The notes beneath the pieces are model-generated. The model saw only the letters and a program-made list of their open reading frames with translations. It made no database searches and was not told the origin of the DNA. Below are positions 61,001-64,000 of a stretch of DNA of 64,000 nt, one piece after another. Source of the stretch: Todiramphus chloris collaris. Its lineage: Eukaryota > Chordata > Aves > Coraciiformes > Alcedinidae. Numbering within the stretch: the first letter of the stretch is position 1; the number at the start of each line of letters is the position of its first letter. The stretch is from the NCBI GenBank assembly GCA_025345505.1, contig JANVCC010000076.1:8553151-8617150 (forward strand). Reading direction: 5' to 3'. Made by a program: the position numbers and the translations under genes.

Positions 61001-63231
61001 ATTTGTTACTTCCCAATTACTGATACAGCTAAGAGAAAGTTCTCTGAGGACCTGTGAGAGCATCTTTGTCATCAGTCAGTTGTCAATGGTTGTGGCAGAT
61101 TCCCTCTTTTCAAAGTCATAGATTCATTCTGTAATCTTTTCTGTTCACTTCACAAGCAATGTAATTATAAATAAGACTGTAACTTGTGGCTAGAAGCTTT
61201 CTCATACAAATCTAACCTCTGAGGTGAGAAGTCATTATGGAAGATTAAGAGGAATCTTGTTTCACACTCGCTGCTCAAGTAGAAAGACTAAACATTTATC
61301 CCATGATGGGTGCTCTCTTAATGCAACGTTATGTGTGTTCTGCAGGGTGTCACTGTAAGGGCCTTAATTCTCCTGAATCCCCAAAACCCCCTCGGGGACA
61401 TCTATTCCTTGTCAGAGCTACGGGATTACCTGGAATTTGCTAAAAGGTATGTCAGTTTAGAAGACTGAAGCATCCTGAGTAGGATACTGGTAGTAGGAAA
61501 CCTGGTGGAGTACTTGCTGCCCCTGAATTTATCTCTGGATATTTCTGAAGAACAGTCTGTTCTTCACAAAAAGCGGTGGGCTTAAGAGAGGAGAGGGGAG
61601 TGCTGGGGACAAGGTGACATGGACCTTACAGCCATCTGGAGTGGCAAAGCAACCTGCATCAAGGAGTGCAAGGTGTATTTGTTGATAGTCCAAGAACCAC
61701 TATGGTGCTGTGCTTCTCTGGTAGGACGCTGGGTTTCTTTCCTCTCAGTTTCTCTATATGCGAAGACAAAGAAATACATGAATATGGGTTCCCAGCTTCA
61801 CCACAGATCACAGATACTCTCCAAGACTGAGAATTCATGAGATTCTGAGCAGAGGATGATACAGCTTATTCTAGACAGGTAGTACGCAGAGGAATGAATT
61901 TTCACTAGTGTATTGGAAATTACTGAACTTTTATCTTGCTATATGGTTGCAGTCAGTGACGGGTGGATTTATCTCAAAATCACTTCAGTGTTCACACACC
62001 TTCTGAGTTGTGGAAAAGAAAATGCTTCTGCAAAATTTGGTGTCTCACTTTATACAAAGCACATCTTTGTGGACCTGAATTGATCTCTGCTTCTCAACTC
62101 GGGGCAATCTTTGTAATCTCTATTTTGTCCTTTTGCAGACATGAATTGCATGTGATAGTAGATGAGATCTACATGCTGTCAGTTTTTGATGAATCAGCCA
62201 CGTTTCACAGTGTCCTAGGCATGGACAGGTAAAATCAGCTCCTACTTCCCTGGCCATCTTCCAGTGACAGTTCAACATGATGCCTTGCTGAGAACTTGTG
62301 ACTGGAAGTTAAGTCATGAGCTCGCAAATTTTGAATTTGCCTTACGCTGATTTCTCATTGTTTTATTTTTTCTAATTTCTGAATGGCAAAAGCATTTTGT
62401 CAAGTGCAATCTAGCAAGTAAAAAATGGGGTTCTTTTCAACGTGTTCTTCTGTATTTGCTCGTAACAGTCCCCAGAACTAGCAGCAAATGTTTCATTCCT
62501 TGAGAGTGAGGCTTTTCTTCCTACCTAAACATCGTTATCTCTTTCCTGTGTAGCTTTTGATGCCCATAAAGACTTTCTGTTGCTCTTTACCTTTTTTTTC
62601 TCCCCCCCCCCTCCTTGCCCCCATAAAATAGTAATGGATTGCAGCGTTATTACAGACTGGAGAATAGATTCTATTAGCTATTGATTTAATGAGATGAAAA
62701 ACTTATCAAGCCTCACTTTTTAAAAATATGCTGCTTTTTTTCATGCTCACTCACAAGGAAATAAAATACACTTGGTTAAGTGTTAGCTCATTGTTGCTGG
62801 GCTTGGCTGTACAGCGTTGCAAAAGGAGAACTTTATCTTCTGCAAAATATTGGGGTTTGAAAGAAAGAAAAATGTCTTTTTATCCCTGGCTTTTTAGCAT
62901 ATATGTACAAGCTTCAAAGGCGCAGGAAATCTGTGCCTGAAGTACAGCACTTGCAAGTATCTGTATATCTGAAATGTTTAAAAAATGTGTCTAAAAGTAG
63001 TTCCAGGGAGTTCCTACTTTCTAAAGTTAGGTCAGATTTGAATTTTCCCTACTTGACTGCTGTTCTGTGCTGCACTGTCTGTCAGTGTGTGATGCTGCCT
63101 CTCTGTTCCTGCAATGCTGCACTGGTCATCCAAAAGCTTCAACACCCATGACACTAATTGCCCATCTGCATCCTTCTACATACAGATTGCCTGATCCACA
63201 GCGGACGCATGTGATGTGGGGGATAACCAAG
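51376..63231 (+). CDS. ACCS: Myb/SANT-like domain + ACC-synthase-like fusion gene (5' part of the locus)
   Basis: Eleven coding exons on one strand, with GT/AG boundaries and matching phases, give about 652 residues before the window ends, assuming one base is restored in a 13-G run in exon 2. Order: Myb/SANT-like trihelix DNA-binding domain (residues about 10-105), linker with acidic patches, EERR-rich helix (about 250-310), glycine run, then a class I/II PLP aminotransferase fold of the ACCS family. That fold carries GTSENKL, NPQNPLG and DEIY motifs and, at the end of exon 11, the presumed PLP lysine. About 190 further residues should follow outside. Human ACCS was reported not to form ACC, so an ethylene-precursor role should not be assumed. 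The alternative is two overlapping genes. The symbol refers to the enzyme half, and ACCSL is an equally possible name. Confidence 0.7.
53135..53768 (+). CDS. exon 2: coiled coil joined to the ACCS N-terminal region, with a frame break
   Basis: The acceptor TTCACAG|GTTTCAGCG completes the split Gly codon. The first frame encodes SMANSSRIQNVV, a basic RLRKKRKGQR stretch (possible nuclear localisation signal) and a helix rich in EERR repeats (AMEERFLQMEERRFQRDLDV onward), ending in QMLSILKQS. It then reaches TGMGR and a polyglycine run encoded by GGA repeats and 13 G, after which it meets a TGA at 53587. From the G run on, a frame one base out continues without a break: NLQEVRARPLAERR, YLSARGNFATVF, TEEGYEAYHADKYDEDKNPN. 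The last part matches the start of the ACCS homology. The donor AAT|GTGAGT leaves phase 0. Confidence 0.8.
53560..53572 (+). repeat. G13 homopolymer at the frame break
   Basis: Thirteen G follow a (GGA)n stretch (53544-53559). The SANT frame and the ACCS frame differ by one base across it, so 14 or 11 G would join them. Such a run is prone to sequencing error, true polymorphism and polymerase slippage. Confidence 0.95.
53913..53918 (+). terminator. possible intronic polyadenylation signal AATAAA
   Basis: A canonical hexamer lies 145 bases after the exon 2 donor and 324 bases after the TGA in the SANT frame. It could end a short SANT-only transcript. It may equally be chance in A/T-rich intron sequence. 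Confidence 0.3.
54717..54776 (+). CDS. ACCS: exon 3 of the ACCS part (GTSENKL motif)
   Basis: Sixty bases between TTTTTTGTAG and GTAAGT encode GIINFGTSENKLCFDLMSKR. The glutamate in GTSENKL aligns with the conserved Glu of the ACC-synthase GxAENQL motif near the substrate pocket. Intron 2 (948 bases) precedes it, with a (TTTA)n patch at 54668-54688. Intron 3 (2.67 kb) follows, in which I recognise no repeat or gene. Confidence 0.93.
57443..57513 (+). CDS. ACCS: exon 4 of the ACCS part
   Basis: Seventy-one bases after TTGCTTCCAG encode LTQTDMNLVDPSLLQYADWK and GHM plus two bases of a Phe codon. QYADWKG corresponds to the conserved QYxDxxG stretch of the family, just before the LREEVA helix. 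The donor is GTAAGT. Confidence 0.93.
57698..57786 (-). mobile_element. CR1 LINE 3' fragment, antisense, in intron 4
   Basis: Antisense remnant 'CCTTAAGATCATCGAGTCCA', then ACTGTTAACACAGCACTGCC and CACTAAACCATGTC. It is directly followed by the microsatellite at 57793. Confidence 0.82.
57793..57857 (+). repeat. compound (CT)n/(TA)n microsatellite
   Basis: CTCTCTCACTCTCTC passes into TATATATA and a TATA-rich palindromic patch ending ATATATATAATG. It lies in intron 4 next to a CR1 remnant. Confidence 0.85.
58166..58235 (+). CDS. ACCS: exon 5 of the ACCS part
   Basis: Seventy bases after TCTTTCTCAG complete the Phe codon and encode LREEVAQFLTYYCKAPAPLK and AEN. The REEVA.F helix is characteristic of ACC synthases and their vertebrate homologues. 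The donor is GTGGGT, weaker than the others. Intron 5 (1.1 kb) follows. Confidence 0.93.
59356..59422 (+). CDS. ACCS: exon 6 of the ACCS part (cofactor phosphate loop)
   Basis: Sixty-seven bases after TTCTGTAG encode VIVLNGCGSLFSALATVLCD and PG plus one base. The segment corresponds to the GA(T/S)-like turn before the helix that positions the PLP phosphate in fold-type I enzymes, here read as NGCGSLFSAL. The donor is GTAAGT. Confidence 0.93.
59866..59963 (+). CDS. ACCS: exon 7 of the ACCS part
   Basis: Ninety-eight bases after GGTTCCAG encode EAVLIATPFYGGITQSVFLY and GNVKLVYAYLDSK. The TPFYGG turn corresponds to the TPYY stretch of plant ACC synthases, whose aromatic residue stacks on PLP. 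The donor is GTAAGA. Confidence 0.93.
60428..60536 (+). mobile_element. CR1 LINE 3' end in intron 7
   Basis: Sense tail with 'TAACCTGCTCTAGTTGAAGC', 'GAGGTTGGACTAGATGACCT' and CATTCTATGATTCTATTG. Well preserved. Confidence 0.92.
60635..60712 (+). CDS. ACCS: exon 8 of the ACCS part
   Basis: Seventy-eight bases after ACCTTTCAG encode ITGTSTRPFQLTVEKLEKAL and QDARAE, a helix strongly conserved with human ACCS/ACCSL (RPFQLTVEKLE). The donor is GTGAGT. Confidence 0.95.
61346..61446 (+). CDS. ACCS: exon 9 of the ACCS part (NPxNPLG motif)
   Basis: One hundred and one bases after TTCTGCAG encode GVTVRALILLNPQNPLGDIY, SLSELRDYLEFAK and two bases of Arg. NPQNPLG contains the conserved asparagine that hydrogen-bonds the PLP ring oxygen in this family. 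The donor is GTATGT. Confidence 0.95.
62139..62228 (+). CDS. ACCS: exon 10 of the ACCS part (DEIY motif)
   Basis: Ninety bases after TTTTGCAG complete Arg and encode HELHVIVDEIYMLSVFDESA, TFHSVLGMD and two bases of Arg. The DEIY motif supplies the aspartate that pairs with the PLP pyridine nitrogen and the tyrosine near O3'. The sequence looks somewhat closer to ACCSL (SVFDES.TFHS) than to ACCS as I remember them. The donor is GTAAAA, a weaker match. Confidence 0.94.
62602..62611 (+). repeat. C-rich homopolymer patch in intron 10
   Basis: A T8 and C10 run close together. Possibly a length-variable microsatellite. Confidence 0.7.
63186..63231 (+). CDS. ACCS: exon 11 of the ACCS part, ending at the presumed PLP lysine
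   Basis: Forty-six bases after TACATACAG complete Arg and encode LPDPQRTHVMWGITK. The last codon is the lysine expected to form the Schiff base (the family continues with DFG, then GxRFG). The residues before it are G-I-T, where plant ACC synthases have S-L-S. The donor is GTGAGT. The remaining exons lie beyond the window. Confidence 0.93.
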
Positions 63232-63324
63232 GTGAGTACTGGTCGGCATCATGCCATGGTTTCCTGGCTGGTTCGGTTGGCTTCGTGGCCTCATGTTTCT
63301 CATGCTGAAAAGTACAAGGCACGA

Positions 63325-64000
63325 GGTTTCACAGAATTCCAGAATGGTAGGGGATGGAAGGGACCCCTGGAGATCATGTTGTCCAGCCCCCCTGCTCCAG
63401 CAGGGTCACCCAGAGCAAGGGGCCCAAGATCATGTTGTCCATGCAGGTTTGGAATCTCTCCAGAGAAGGAGACTCCACAGCCTCTCTGGGCAGCCTGGGC
63501 CGGGCTCTGCCACCCTCACAGCAAAGAAGTTTCTCCTTATGTTTAGGTGGAACCTCCTCGGTTCCAGTTTGTGCCCATTGCCTCTTGTCCTGTCACTGGG
63601 CACCACTGAAAAGGGTCTGGCCCCATCGGTTTGATCCTTTAGCTACTGATGAACATTGATCAGATCCCCTCTCGGTCTTCTCTTCTCCAGTTGAACAGCC
63701 CCTGGGCTCTCAGCCTTTCCTTGGTACAGAGATGCTCCAGTCCCATCAGTACTCACACTAGGCCAGAGTAGAAGGGGAGGAGAACCTCCCTTAACCTGCT
63801 GGCCACACTCTTCCTAATGCACCTCAGGAGCCAATTGACCTTGTTGGCTGCAAGAACCCATTGCTGGCCCATGGTTAATAACTTGTTGTCCACCAGGACT
63901 CCCAGGTCATCCACAGAACTGCTTCCCAGCAGGTCAATCCCTGACCCGTATTGGTGCAGGCAATTATTCTTCCATAGGTGCAGGACCCTAAACTTGCTCT
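63325..64000 (-). mobile_element. CR1 LINE, antisense, running off the window
   Basis: Antisense CR1 starting 'CACAGAATTCCAGAATGGTA', with 'GGAAGGGACCCCTGGAGATC', 'CTGGGCAGCCTGGGCCGGGC', 'GATCAGATCCCCTCTCGGTC' and 'ACTTGTTGTCCACCAGGACT'. At least 675 bases are present and the copy continues past the edge. It lies in the intron after exon 11. Confidence 0.93.

Overview
This is vertebrate nuclear DNA, and the repeats point to a bird. About 30 fragments of CR1-type LINEs, several ending in the 3' signature ATTCTATGATTCT, are scattered on both strands, and they are the only interspersed repeat family I recognise. Two genes are supported: an orthologue of human C11orf96, and an ACCS-family gene whose first exons encode a Myb/SANT-like DNA-binding domain. 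In human these loci lie in the same order on 11p11.2 (C11orf96, then ACCSL and ACCS), so the window reads as a conserved syntenic block. I cannot name the species.

Layout. 1-2.9 kb: CR1 fragments and non-coding DNA. 2.9-4.6 kb: a CpG island with a TATA box at 3233-3240, a long GTACCG-rich 5' leader without any ATG, the single-exon C11orf96 coding sequence (3814-4176), an AU-rich 3' UTR and an AATAAA at 4560. 4.6-50.1 kb: an intergenic stretch of about 45 kb with no gene I can support, only CR1 fragments, homopolymers and microsatellites. 50.15-51.75 kb: a second CpG island, interrupted by a 400-N assembly gap. 51.4-63.2 kb: eleven coding exons on the + strand. The first two encode a Myb/SANT-like domain and an EERR-rich helix. 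Exon 2 runs without an intron into the N-terminal part of the PLP-enzyme region, and exons 3-11 continue the ACCS-family aminotransferase fold as far as its presumed PLP-lysine codon. The remaining 3' exons lie beyond the window. 63.3-64.0 kb: a CR1 in the following intron.

The most interesting point is this apparent transcription-factor/enzyme fusion. The two halves share exon 2 but are out of frame by one base, and the mismatch can be placed at a 13-G homopolymer (53560-53572). The exon lengths from the SANT ATG to the window edge sum to 1955 nt, one short of a multiple of three. The PLP-enzyme frame has no methionine of its own in exon 2. As I remember it, the N-terminus of human ACCSL resembles the coiled-coil end of the SANT part, which would make the fusion the ancestral state and the mammalian proteins reduced forms. 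This can be tested with transcripts and long reads.
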